Below are positions 26,733 to 34,839 of a stretch of DNA of 64,000 nucleotides, piece by piece. The notes under the pieces were generated by a model that was given only the letters and a program-made list of their open reading frames with translations, was not told where the DNA came from and did not search any database. This DNA comes from CAVSRC01 sp963798195 (GTDB lineage Bacteria > Pseudomonadota > Alphaproteobacteria > Rhizobiales > Kaistiaceae). Each line of letters starts with the position of its first letter. The stretch's first letter is position 1. The position numbers and the translations under genes were made by a program. The stretch lies in the NCBI GenBank assembly GCA_963798195.1, contig CAWCSF010000004.1:62001-126000 (forward strand). The letters run 5' to 3'.

Positions 26733-26772
26733 TTGACACGCTCCCGCATATTTCGTCCACCAGGAAACAAAT
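26733..26772. promoter_or_regulatory. candidate MarR-type operator, copy 1, with TTGACA box
   Basis: ATTTCGTCCACCAGGAAACA followed by AAT (26750-26772) recurs at 27900-27922 with two substitutions. In both places a TTGAC(A/T) box precedes it by exactly 11 bases (here 26733-26738). The outer ATTT/AAAT arms are symmetrical. It stands between the divergent CoA ligase and small membrane protein genes, so it may control both. The MarR regulator encoded at 28782 is the natural candidate to bind it. Confidence 0.5.
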
Positions 26773-26911
26773 TTGGGCAACGCGCGCGCGGCCGAAGCGG
26801 CCGCAAAAGCCGCAAATAGCGTGCGGAACGGCTGCTCGCGCGGTAGACAGGCGCCGCCGCAACTAGGGACACCGGGTATTGCCCCGAGCAGGTCGCAACA
26901 GGACAGGGCAC

Positions 26912-27259
26912 TTGAAATCGGCCTTCCGCCGTCATCCCATTCTTGTCTCGGCGTTTGTTCTGTTCACGCTGCTCGCGCTGTTCTTCGCCGGCCGCTTCGC
27001 CTTTCAGGTGGCCTACTGGTCGACACATCGCAACCAGCCCGTGGCGGGCTGGATGACGGTCGGCTACGTCGCCCATAGCTGGCATCTGGATCCGCGCGCG
27101 GTTGACGCGGCTGCCGGACTGCCGCCTCCGGCCGGTCATCCTCTGACGCTTGACGAGATCGCATCGCAACGTGGTGTGCCCGTCGAACAGATCATCGCCG
27201 CCGTCGAAGACGCCATCGCCAGGCTCCAGGCCGAAGAGCACGGAAACAAGACGCCGTGA
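26912..27259 (+). CDS. small membrane-anchored protein of unknown function, upstream of dedA
   Basis: About 115 residues. One hydrophobic segment (HPILVSAFVLFTLLALFFAG, about residues 8-27) is followed by a soluble part whose end resembles a helix-turn-helix or coiled region (LTLDEIASQRGVPVEQIIAAVEDAIARL). I do not recognise the family. The start is uncertain: TTG at 26912 has an AGG-rich stretch before it, and a TTG at 26879 would add 11 residues. It overlaps dedA by GTGA and so is translationally coupled to it; it may be a partner of the DedA protein. Confidence 0.6.
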   Translation: MKSAFRRHPILVSAFVLFTLLALFFAGRFAFQVAYWSTHRNQPVAGWMTVGYVAHSWHLDPRAVDAAAGLPPPAGHPLTLDEIASQRGVPVEQIIAAVEDAIARLQAEEHGNKTP

Positions 27260-27840
27260 CCGACTGGCTATTGGGGCTTGTTCCGCAGTACGGCATGTAT
27301 CTTCTGGCGCTCGGCACATTCAGTTCGTGCCTCGCCCTGCCGATTCCGGCATCGATTCTGATGATAGCTGCCGGAGGCTTCGTGGCTTCCGGCGACCTGT
27401 CGCTCGCCACCAGTGCCGGCGCTGCCCTTGCCGGGGCGGTGATCGGCGACCAGGCGGGATACTTTGGTGGCCGCTGGGGAGGAACTCTCCTCTTTGACTG
27501 GTTGGGATCGCGGACCGCTCCTCTTGAGAAGGCCAGGGGCGCGCTCGCGGCACGCGGTGGCATCGCCGTCTTTCTGTCGCGATGGCTTGTCTCCGCGCTC
27601 GGTCCCTATGTGAACTTTGCGGCGGGCGCTGCCGGACTGCCTTGGTTGCAATTCACGCTGTGGGCCGTGCTGGGCGAGGCTGTCTGGGTCGCGGTCTATA
27701 TCGGCGCCGGCTTTGCTTTTTCCGGGAACCTCACGGCTGCATCCGGGATGGCGTTCGACATATTGGGTGTGCTGGCGGCCGGGGCCGTGGCTGTCGGGCT
27801 CGGATACTGGCTTTTCGCGGTTCTGCGTGCGGAACGTTAG
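27256..27840 (+). CDS. DedA family membrane protein
   Basis: A 194-residue integral membrane protein of the DedA/VTT (SNARE-associated) family. It has the N-terminal PIPASILMIAAGGFVASGD re-entrant region, the GDQAGYFGGRWGG motif, and FLSRWLVSALGPYVNFAAGAAGLPW with the conserved arginine. Such proteins move lipids across the membrane or maintain membrane potential. The start is GTG at 27256, overlapping the stop of the small membrane protein gene. It lies between two aromatic-acid genes without an obvious role in that pathway. Confidence 0.85.
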   Translation: MTDWLLGLVPQYGMYLLALGTFSSCLALPIPASILMIAAGGFVASGDLSLATSAGAALAGAVIGDQAGYFGGRWGGTLLFDWLGSRTAPLEKARGALAARGGIAVFLSRWLVSALGPYVNFAAGAAGLPWLQFTLWAVLGEAVWVAVYIGAGFAFSGNLTAASGMAFDILGVLAAGAVAVGLGYWLFAVLRAER

Positions 27841-27882
27841 CGTTGGAACGGCAGCCTTGATCGGCCATCCCGCCAGTCCGGC

Positions 27883-27922
27883 TTGACTCCGACGCGCGCA
27901 TTTCGTCCACTAGGAAACTAAT
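27883..27922. promoter_or_regulatory. candidate MarR-type operator, copy 2, with TTGACT box
   Basis: ATTTCGTCCACTAGGAAACT followed by AAT (27900-27922) matches the element at 26750-26772 in 21 of 23 positions, with TTGACT at 27883-27888 keeping the same 11-base gap. It precedes the crotonase-marR-amidohydrolase operon by 81 bases, which fits autoregulation by the MarR protein in that operon. Confidence 0.5.
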
Positions 27923-28002
27923 TGCGCCGCCGGCAGGTTGCCCGCAGGCGACGATAATGCCGCAAAGGCAAACGGTGCGTCGCGGGAGGACGCAAGCGCC
28001 GC

Positions 28003-28785
28003 ATGTCAAAGCCGCTCGTGACCTACGCCCTCGAGGGCGATATTGCGCTCATCGGCCTGAACCGGCCGGAGAAGCGCAACGCCATATCCGATGCAGTCAT
28101 CGAGGCGCTGGCCAAGGTCGTCGAGCGCGCGTCGAGCGAGGCGAAGGCCGGGGTCATCTATGGCGCCGGCGATCATTTCTGCGCCGGGCTCGACCTCGCC
28201 GAGCACGTCGGCAAGTCGCCGATCGAGGGCATCCACGGCTCGCGCCGCTGGCACGCGGTCTTCGACGGCATCCAGCGTGGCACCATTCCCTTCGTCGCCG
28301 CGTTGCACGGCGCCGTGGTCGGCGGCGGCCTGGAACTTGCCGCGTCCACCCATATCCGCGTCGCCGACACGACCGCATTCTTCGCTCTCCCGGAAGGCCA
28401 GCGCGGCATCTTCGTCGGCGGCAGCGGTTCGGTGAAGGTCGCTCGCCTCATGTCGGTGGCGCGCATGACCGACCTCATGCTGACCGGCCGCGTGCTTGCG
28501 GCCGAAGAGGGCGAGCGCGCCAACCTTGTCCAGTACGTGGTCGAGGCGGGCTCTGCGCTCGACAAGGCGAAGGAACTTGCCCACATCGCCGCCGGCAACG
28601 CGACGCTCTCCAACTACGCCGTCATCAATGCGCTGCCGCGCATCCAGGACATGGCGCAGGACGATGGTCTCTTCGTCGAGTCGATCGTCGCCTCCTTCAC
28701 CCAGACCAGTCCCGAGGCCAACGAACGGCTGAAGGCCTTCCTCGAAAAGCGCGCCGCTCGCATCGCGGCGCCGGTCAAGAAGTGA
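28003..28785 (+). CDS. crotonase/enoyl-CoA hydratase family protein
   Basis: A 260-residue crotonase-fold protein. NRPEKRNAISDAVIEAL near the N-terminus, the oxyanion-hole stretch GAGDHFCAGLDLAEH, and the second oxyanion element AALHGAVVGGGLELAASTHIRVAD are intact. The second active-site region reads ALPEGQRGIFVGGSGSVKVARL, with the usual glutamate. It would add water to (or hydrate and cleave) the hydroxycinnamoyl-CoA made by the ligase at 24766. The presence of SDR and amidohydrolase genes favours simple hydration over the hydratase/lyase reaction. It overlaps the marR gene at GTGA. Confidence 0.87.
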   Translation: MSKPLVTYALEGDIALIGLNRPEKRNAISDAVIEALAKVVERASSEAKAGVIYGAGDHFCAGLDLAEHVGKSPIEGIHGSRRWHAVFDGIQRGTIPFVAALHGAVVGGGLELAASTHIRVADTTAFFALPEGQRGIFVGGSGSVKVARLMSVARMTDLMLTGRVLAAEEGERANLVQYVVEAGSALDKAKELAHIAAGNATLSNYAVINALPRIQDMAQDDGLFVESIVASFTQTSPEANERLKAFLEKRAARIAAPVKK

Positions 28786-29315
28786 GCGGCTCGGTGTCCC
28801 GGCACGAAGCCCTTGCCCACGCCCCGCAGCCGGAAATGGCCGATGTGGCCGCGGAAGGCGCGTCGGCCCAACGCGTCGATTTCGGTCCGCTGACGGACCT
28901 TGCCGGCTTCATGCTGCGCCTGGCGCAAATTCAGCTTTTCGCCTCTTTCTTCCGCGATTTCGGCCCGAGCGGCACAACCCCCGGCCAGATCGGGATCCTC
29001 GTCGCGGTCGGGCGCAATCCCGGCATCCGTCAGGGCGTGCTGGCCGATGCGCTCCGCATCAAATGGTCCAACATGGCCAAGATCGTGCGCCTGTTGCAGG
29101 AGCAGGAACTGGTCGAGCGGCGCGTGCCGGCGAGCGACCGGCGCGCCGTCGAACTGCATCTGACGGAACGCGGCCGCGCCCTTGTCGAACGCACCACGCC
29201 GCAACTCGACGTCAGCGACCGCGCCGCCACCGCGATGCTGACCGGGCGTGAACGGGCCACGCTGCTCCGCCTGCTTGCAAAGATGGCGGACGCTAGTCCG
29301 GCGAGGACGGCATGA
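28782..29315 (+). CDS. MarR family transcriptional regulator
   Basis: 177 residues from the GTG at 28782, which overlaps the stop of the crotonase gene; an ATG at 28836 is the alternative. The winged helix (about residues 65-135: TPGQIGILVAVGRNPGIRQGVLADALRIKWSNMAKIVRLLQEQELVERR and the wing DRRAVELHLTERG) is of the MarR type. MarR proteins control hydroxycinnamate genes in several bacteria (CouR, FerR-type) by responding to the CoA thioester. The repeated element at 26750 and 27900 is its likely target. Its ATGA stop/start overlap couples it to the amidohydrolase. Confidence 0.88.
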   Translation: MSGSVSRHEALAHAPQPEMADVAAEGASAQRVDFGPLTDLAGFMLRLAQIQLFASFFRDFGPSGTTPGQIGILVAVGRNPGIRQGVLADALRIKWSNMAKIVRLLQEQELVERRVPASDRRAVELHLTERGRALVERTTPQLDVSDRAATAMLTGRERATLLRLLAKMADASPARTA

Positions 29316-30187
29316 CCATCAAGCTCGACGAGATCGTCGCCATCGACGTGCACACCCACGCCGAGGAGCCGTGCGGAACCCATGCGGACGACGGCTACGA
29401 TGATTTCCAGGCAGCCATGGCGACCTACTTCAAGTCGCCGCACAAGCATCCGCCGACCGTGCCGGAAACCGCCGCCTACTATCGCGACCGCAAGATCGCC
29501 TGCGTCATCTTCCCGGTCGACGCCGAGCGCGAGACCGGCTTCCGCCGCTACTCCAATGAGGAAATGGCGGAACTCGCTGCCGAAAATTCTGACGTGCTCA
29601 TCCCGTTCGCATCCATCGATCCGGCCAAGGGCAAGGCCGGCGCCCGCGAAGCGCGTCGGCTGGTAGCCGACTTCGGCATTCGCGGCTTCAAGTTCCACCC
29701 GACCATGCAGGGCTTCTACCCGAACGACCGCAGCGCCTACGTCCTCTACGAGGCGATCGCGGAAGCCGGCGTGCCAGCGCTCTTCCACACCGGTCAGACC
29801 GGCGTTGGCTCCGGCATGGCGGGCGGCATGGGCATGCGGCTGAAATATTCCAACCCGATGTATCTCGACGACGTCGCTGTCGATTTCCCGGAGATGCCGA
29901 TCATTCTGGCGCATCCCTCTTTCCCGTGGCAGGAGGAGGCGCTCGCCGTCGCGCAGCACAAGCCCAACGTCTACATCGACCTGTCGGGCTGGTCGCCGAA
30001 GTATTTTCCGCCGATTCTCGTGAAATACGCTAATTCGATCCTCCGCCACAAAGTGCTCTTCGGCTCCGACTGGCCGGTCATCGCGCCGGATCGCTGGCTG
30101 AAGGATTTCGCCGAACTCGACATCAAGCCCGAGGTTCGGCCGCTGATTGTGAAGGAAAATGCCGCAAAACTGCTAGGACTGACCTGA
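29312..30187 (+). CDS. amidohydrolase-superfamily metal-dependent hydrolase
   Basis: A 291-residue protein of the amidohydrolase_2 group (TIM barrel). Metal and catalytic positions are visible: IDVHTHAEE (HxH), GFKFHPTMQG, FHTGQTG, LAHPSFPWQEE and FGSDWPV. Members of this group include decarboxylases and the beta-ketoacyl-CoA hydrolase (CouO-type) that splits 3-keto-arylpropionyl-CoA to the aromatic acid and acetyl-CoA in the non-thiolytic hydroxycinnamate route. Context with ligase, crotonase and SDR points to that role; the sequence alone does not prove it. It is coupled to marR by ATGA. Confidence 0.85.
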   Translation: MTIKLDEIVAIDVHTHAEEPCGTHADDGYDDFQAAMATYFKSPHKHPPTVPETAAYYRDRKIACVIFPVDAERETGFRRYSNEEMAELAAENSDVLIPFASIDPAKGKAGAREARRLVADFGIRGFKFHPTMQGFYPNDRSAYVLYEAIAEAGVPALFHTGQTGVGSGMAGGMGMRLKYSNPMYLDDVAVDFPEMPIILAHPSFPWQEEALAVAQHKPNVYIDLSGWSPKYFPPILVKYANSILRHKVLFGSDWPVIAPDRWLKDFAELDIKPEVRPLIVKENAAKLLGLT

Positions 30188-30211
30188 AAACACCCAAAGG
30201 GAGGGAATGAA

Positions 30212-31465
30212 ATGAACCGCAAGTCACGGACTTCCGCCACCGGGCCGCGCATTACCCGCCGCACCTTTGCCGCCGGAGTTGGCGCGCTCGGCATCGTTGC
30301 CGGCGTCGCCCCGTTCAGCATCGTCCGCGCGCAGGCGAGCGCGCTCAAGGTGGGCGTCATCCTGCCGCGCTCCGGCTATCTCGCCGGCATCGGCCAGGAT
30401 TGCCAGCGCGGCGTCGACGTCGCCAGCCCGATCCTGAAGGAACTCGGCCTGCCCGATATCGAGATCATGAATGGCGATACCGAATCGAGCGTCGATACCG
30501 CCCGCTCCCGCGCCGAAAAGATGATCAGCGACGGTGCGCAGTTGCTCGTCGGCGCCTTCGACTCCGGCCAGAGCGCGGCCATCGCGCAGGTCGCCGAGCA
30601 GAAGGGCATTCCCTTCGTCATCAACATTGCCGCCGCGCCGGACATCACCGAGCAAGGTTACAAGTTCGTCTTCCGCAATTTCCCGATCGCGCCGCGCATC
30701 CTCGGCGATGCCTTCGCGAACATGCTGGAGGTGTTCTCCATCGCCGGTTCGGCACCGAAATCGGCCGTCTTCGTTCACGCCAACGATACGTTCGGCACCG
30801 CCATGGCGAAGGGCTTCGGCGCGGTTGCTCCGAAGTTCAACCTGCCGTTCAAGGTAGCGGAAGAGATCGCCTACGATCCGACCACCAAGGATCTCTCCGT
30901 CGAGGTGGCCAAGGCCAAGGCGACCAATGCAGAGCTGCTCATCGTCGTCAGCCGCCTCAACGACGCCATCCTGATGACCCGCGAGCTCGTCAAGCAGCGC
31001 TGGACACCGACCGCGATCCTGTCGATGGGCCCGGGCTGGTATGAAGACCAGTATATGTCGACACTCGGCAAGCTGTCCGACGGACCAATGAGCTTCGCGC
31101 CCTGGTACGACCCGAACAAGAAGCTGACTCCGGTCCTCCAGGCCGCGCTCGCCAAGTCCTTCCCCGAGACCAACATGAACACCAACCACGTGTTCACCTT
31201 CGAGGCGCTCCTCACCGCCGCCGACGCCTTCAAGCGTGCCGGCTCGACCGACCCGAAGGCGCTTGCCGATGCGCTCCGTACAACCAACATCACCGACAAC
31301 GTGGCCATCGGCGGCGGCATCCAGTTCAACGAGAAGGGCCACAACGACAAGGTCGGCAACGGTGCCATCCAGAACCGTGGCGGCAAGCATGTCACGATCG
31401 CGCCGAAGGCATCCGCCAACGCCGCGCCGGAGTGGCCGTTGAAGTCCTTCAGCGAGCGCGGCTGA
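30212..31465 (+). CDS. ABC transporter substrate-binding protein, branched-chain amino acid/aromatic acid type
   Basis: A 417-residue periplasmic binding protein of the LivK-like group. It carries a Tat-type signal (RRTFAAGVGALGIVAGV, cleaved after VRAQA), then VGVILPRSGYLAGIGQDCQRG and the two-lobe core (GAFDSGQSAAIAQVAEQKGIPFV). Aromatic-acid importers such as CouPSTU use receptors of this kind, so with these neighbours it probably captures hydroxycinnamates. A strong hairpin with T run follows the gene, ahead of the permeases. Confidence 0.87.
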   Translation: MNRKSRTSATGPRITRRTFAAGVGALGIVAGVAPFSIVRAQASALKVGVILPRSGYLAGIGQDCQRGVDVASPILKELGLPDIEIMNGDTESSVDTARSRAEKMISDGAQLLVGAFDSGQSAAIAQVAEQKGIPFVINIAAAPDITEQGYKFVFRNFPIAPRILGDAFANMLEVFSIAGSAPKSAVFVHANDTFGTAMAKGFGAVAPKFNLPFKVAEEIAYDPTTKDLSVEVAKAKATNAELLIVVSRLNDAILMTRELVKQRWTPTAILSMGPGWYEDQYMSTLGKLSDGPMSFAPWYDPNKKLTPVLQAALAKSFPETNMNTNHVFTFEALLTAADAFKRAGSTDPKALADALRTTNITDNVAIGGGIQFNEKGHNDKVGNGAIQNRGGKHVTIAPKASANAAPEWPLKSFSERG

Positions 31466-31483
31466 TCGCCGTCTGATATCAAC

Positions 31484-31515
31484 GCTCCGGCCGCTTCGGC
31501 GGCCGGAGCATTTTT
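31484..31515 (+). terminator. rho-independent terminator/attenuator after the binding-protein gene
   Basis: GCTCCGGCCGC and GCGGCCGGAGC form a perfect 11-pair stem around a TTCG loop, followed by ATTTTT. Because the four other transporter genes follow on the same strand, it probably acts as a partial terminator that leaves the receptor more abundant than the permeases and ATPases. Confidence 0.85.
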
Positions 31516-31535
31516 CGGGGACGGGCGGGAAAGAA

Positions 31536-32405
31536 TTGCCGGTAGAAGTCTACCTCAACGTCGCGGTGAGCGGCGTGTTGACTGGCCTTGTCTATGGCCT
31601 GATGGCACTCGGCCTGTCGGTCATCTTCGGCGTCGTCCGTGTCGTCAATTTCGCTCATGGCGAGATGATGACCGTTGCCATGTACCTCTCGGTCATTCTG
31701 TTTGCTTCCTTTGGACTCGACCCTCTGGTCATGCTGGTGCCGATCGCGGCGGTGCTCTTCGCTTTCGGCTATGCGTTGCAGAAGGGCATCGTTAACGCCT
31801 TCGTCACGCGCCCTGAGTCGACCCAGTTCCTTTTGATGATCGCCATCGCGCTTATCATGGTGAACGTGCTCCTCATCGTCTTCGGGCCGGATGCGCGCGG
31901 CGTCCAGACATCGTACGCCTATGACAGCTACGCCATAGGCGGGCTCATCATTGACGCCACAAAGGCCTATGCCGCTGCGACGTCGATTGTCGTCGCTGCG
32001 GGGCTATACGCTTTCTTCCGCTTTACGCGCATCGGCACTGCCATCCGCGCCTGTGCCGACAACCACACCGGCGCGCTGGTCGTCGGGCTCGACGTCAAGC
32101 ACCTCTACGCGCTGACCTTCGGCCTTGGCGCCGCTTGCGTCGGCGCCGCGGGCACCATGATGTCGCTGCTTGTTGATGTGACGCCGGCGCTCGGGCCCGG
32201 CTATACGCTGCTCGCCTTCATCATCGTCATCACCGGTGGTCTCGGCTCCATGCCGGGCGCGCTGCTTGGTGGCGTTCTCATCGGACTCACCGAGGCCATG
32301 GCCGGCCTTATCTTCACGCCGTCGGCGAAGAGCATGTTCGGCTTCGCCATCCTCGTTCTCGTCCTGCTCTTCCGCCCGCAGGGCATCATCGGCAGGCGGG
32401 CCTGA
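31536..32405 (+). CDS. livH: branched-chain-type ABC transporter permease (LivH-like)
   Basis: A 289-residue inner-membrane permease with about eight hydrophobic segments. It opens with VYLNVAVSGVLTGLVYGLMALGLSVIFGVVRVVNFAHGEMM, the LivH hallmark, and carries GTAIRACADNHTGALVVGLDVKHLYALTFGLGAA, the coupling region. The start is TTG at 31536 (GGGAAAGAA upstream). Together with the LivM-like protein it forms the channel. The symbol describes family only; the substrate is probably aromatic. Confidence 0.88.
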   Translation: MPVEVYLNVAVSGVLTGLVYGLMALGLSVIFGVVRVVNFAHGEMMTVAMYLSVILFASFGLDPLVMLVPIAAVLFAFGYALQKGIVNAFVTRPESTQFLLMIAIALIMVNVLLIVFGPDARGVQTSYAYDSYAIGGLIIDATKAYAAATSIVVAAGLYAFFRFTRIGTAIRACADNHTGALVVGLDVKHLYALTFGLGAACVGAAGTMMSLLVDVTPALGPGYTLLAFIIVITGGLGSMPGALLGGVLIGLTEAMAGLIFTPSAKSMFGFAILVLVLLFRPQGIIGRRA

Positions 32406-33407
32406 ATGGGCGGTCTTGCCGAAGGTCTGTCGCCGCGTAGCGCCGTTCTGCTCGCCGTCTTCTTCGGCGTCCTGTTGCTGGTGCCGTGGGTCGCCGGGGA
32501 TTACCTGCTGACCGTGCTCATCCTGATCCTCTACTTCGCCTATGTCGGACAGGCGTGGAACATCATGATGGGGTTCGTCGGCCAACTCTCGCTCGGCCAC
32601 GCGCTCTATGTCGGGCTGGCCGGCTATGTCTCGGCCGTGCTGTTCAAGGAGTTTGGCGTTGGCCCATGGCTCGGTTTGCTCGCCGCCGTTCCCGTCGCAA
32701 TGCTGGCTGGGGCCATCATCGGCTTCCTCGCGTTCCGCTTCGGCGTCACCGGCGTCTACTTTGCCATTCTCACCATTGCCTTCGCCGAGTTTGCCCGCAT
32801 CGGTTTCGACCACCTGACCATCGTCAACGGCTCTGGCGGCCTGTTCCTGCCGGTTGCTCAACGCGACACCAACGATCTCTGGCTGCTGCGCGGTTCGCCG
32901 ACGATGTTCTACTACGTCATCCTCGTCGCCACCGCTCTGGCGCTCATCTTCTGCCGCATGCTTCTGCGCAGCCGCATGGGCTATTTCTGGCTGGCGATCC
33001 GCGAGGACGAAGAGGCCGCGCGCGCCGCCGGGATCGACACCTTCCGCTACAAGATGGCGGCGGTGGTCACGTCCGCCGGCATGACTGCGTTCGCTGGCGT
33101 CTTTTACGCCTTCTATTACAACAACCTGTTCCCCGAGCAGGTCTTCAACATCTCGCGGTCCATCGAGCTGATCGTCGGCCCGATCATCGGCGGCCTCGGC
33201 ACGCTCGTCGGTCCGATCGTCGGCGCGTTCCTGCTCACCGGGCTGGCCGAGACACTGAACACCTTCCTGGCAACCATCGGCCTCGACCTGCCCGGAGCCA
33301 AGCAGGTGCTCTACGGCGCCTGCCTGCTCTTCGTCATCATCGCACTGCCGGGCGGCGTCTGGCCATGGCTGGCGCGACGCCTCGGCCTCGGTGGAGGCAG
33401 CCGATGA
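32406..33407 (+). CDS. livM: branched-chain-type ABC transporter permease (LivM-like)
   Basis: A 333-residue inner-membrane permease. LivM features: NIMMGFVGQLSLGHALYVGLAGYVSA, RFGVTGVYFAILTIAFAEF, GYFWLAIREDEEAARAAGIDTFRYKM and IVGPIIGGLGTLVGPIVGAFLL. The ATG directly follows the livH stop without a gap, and its stop overlaps the next start at ATGA, so the genes are translated as one unit. Confidence 0.9.
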   Translation: MGGLAEGLSPRSAVLLAVFFGVLLLVPWVAGDYLLTVLILILYFAYVGQAWNIMMGFVGQLSLGHALYVGLAGYVSAVLFKEFGVGPWLGLLAAVPVAMLAGAIIGFLAFRFGVTGVYFAILTIAFAEFARIGFDHLTIVNGSGGLFLPVAQRDTNDLWLLRGSPTMFYYVILVATALALIFCRMLLRSRMGYFWLAIREDEEAARAAGIDTFRYKMAAVVTSAGMTAFAGVFYAFYYNNLFPEQVFNISRSIELIVGPIIGGLGTLVGPIVGAFLLTGLAETLNTFLATIGLDLPGAKQVLYGACLLFVIIALPGGVWPWLARRLGLGGGSR

Positions 33408-34132
33408 CCGCGCTGCTCTCCCTCGACGGCGTCACCAAGCGCTTCGCCGGCCTTGTCGCGGTGGATCAGGTGGCACTCAATGTCACGGAGGGCGAAATCT
33501 GCGGTGTCATCGGCCCGAACGGCGCCGGCAAGACGACGCTCTTCAACATGATCGCCGGCGTCTTCAAGCCGGATGGCGGCTCGATTACCTTCGCTGGCCA
33601 GCGTATCGATGGCCTGACCGCCGATGTCGTCTGCCGCCGCGGCATCGGCCGCACATTCCAGCTCGTGCGTCCGTTCCAGGGCCTCTCTGTCGAGGACAAC
33701 GTCATCGTCGGCGGCTTGCTGCGCCGGCCGACCGTGGCAGCCGCGCGCGAGCGCGCCCACGAGCTGCTCCGCCGCCTCGACCTCTATTCCAGGCGCGACC
33801 AGCGCGCGTCGTCACTGACCCTGCCGGACCGCAAGCGCCTGGAGGTAGCCCGGGCGCTGGCCACCGACCCGAAGCTCCTGCTGCTCGACGAGGTCATGGC
33901 GGGCCTGCGCCCGACAGAGACCGACCGCATGGTCGGCATCCTGCGCGAGCTCAACCGCGAGACCGGCCTGACCATCGTGCTCATCGAGCACGTCATGCGT
34001 GCCGTCATGGCCCTGGCTTCGCACATCCTTGTGCTCCATCACGGCGCGCAGATCGCCGAAGGCGCGCCGGAAAAGGTCGTGCGCGATGCTGCTGTCATCG
34101 AGTCCTATCTCGGCGTGGAGGCGCTCGGGTGA
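33404..34132 (+). CDS. livG: branched-chain-type ABC transporter ATP-binding protein (LivG-like)
   Basis: 242 residues from the ATG at 33404. Walker A GPNGAGKTTLFN, Q-loop RTFQLVRPFQGLSVEDN, Walker B LLLLDEVMAGL and H-loop LIEHVMRAVM are present. The ABC signature is degenerate: SLTLPDRKRLEVARAL in place of LSGGQ, as in a subset of LivG proteins, so full ATPase activity may depend on the LivF partner. The walker B aspartate is followed by glutamate as normal. Confidence 0.9.
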   Translation: MTALLSLDGVTKRFAGLVAVDQVALNVTEGEICGVIGPNGAGKTTLFNMIAGVFKPDGGSITFAGQRIDGLTADVVCRRGIGRTFQLVRPFQGLSVEDNVIVGGLLRRPTVAAARERAHELLRRLDLYSRRDQRASSLTLPDRKRLEVARALATDPKLLLLDEVMAGLRPTETDRMVGILRELNRETGLTIVLIEHVMRAVMALASHILVLHHGAQIAEGAPEKVVRDAAVIESYLGVEALG

Positions 34133-34836
34133 TCCTCCGCGTCGAAAACCTTGATCTGTTCTACGGCGATGCCCAGGCACTCGACGGCGTCTCGCTCGAC
34201 GTGGAGGAGGGTGCCATCGTCGCTATCGTGGGGGCGAACGGCGCTGGCAAGACCTCACTCATCCGCACCATTGCCGGGATGTACACCCCGGCACAGGGCC
34301 GCATCCTCTATCGCGGCAATGACATTGCCGGCTGGCCGAGCCACAAGGTCTGCAATCTCGGTGTCGGGCAGGTGGCCGAGGGTCGGCAGGTCTTCCCGAA
34401 CCTGTCGGTGGCCGAGAACCTTGCGATGGGCGCCATGGTGCCGCGCGCACACGCCGCGCGGGAACAGAACCTCGGCCGCGTCTATTCCATGTTCCCGCGC
34501 CTGGCGGAGCGCCGCCGCCAGGCGGCCGGCACGCTGTCGGGCGGCGAGCAGCAGATGCTCGCCATCGGCCGCTGCCTTATGGGTTCGCCCGACGTGATCA
34601 TGTTCGATGAGCCGTCGCTCGGCCTTGCCCCGCTGGCGGTGCAGCAGGTTCTCCAGACCGTCCGCGACCTCAATCGCGACGGCCTCACCTGCCTGCTGGT
34701 CGAGCAGAACGTCGCGGTCTCGCTGAAGCTCGCCAGCCGCGCCTATGTGCTGGAGAACGGGCGCATCACGCTCTCCGGGACCGGCGAAGCGCTGTTGGCC
34801 GACGACCGCGTGCGTCAGGCCTATCTCGGCGCCTGA
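34129..34836 (+). CDS. livF: branched-chain-type ABC transporter ATP-binding protein (LivF-like)
   Basis: 235 residues from the GTG at 34129, which overlaps the livG stop. Walker A GANGAGKTSLIRTIAG, the LivF block GQVAEGRQVFPNLSVAENL, signature LSGGEQQMLAIGR, Walker B VIMFDEPSLGLAPLAV and H-loop VEQNVAVSLKLA are all typical. It completes the transporter. The gene converges on rhaI with three bases between stop codons. Confidence 0.92.
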   Translation: MILRVENLDLFYGDAQALDGVSLDVEEGAIVAIVGANGAGKTSLIRTIAGMYTPAQGRILYRGNDIAGWPSHKVCNLGVGQVAEGRQVFPNLSVAENLAMGAMVPRAHAAREQNLGRVYSMFPRLAERRRQAAGTLSGGEQQMLAIGRCLMGSPDVIMFDEPSLGLAPLAVQQVLQTVRDLNRDGLTCLLVEQNVAVSLKLASRAYVLENGRITLSGTGEALLADDRVRQAYLGA

Positions 34837-34839
34837 GGG

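Noticed and set aside
26733..26761. TTGACA at 26733 as a complete sigma-70 promoter for the small membrane protein gene
   Set aside because: No acceptable -10 hexamer lies 16-18 bases downstream; only the conserved spacing to the repeated element is solid.
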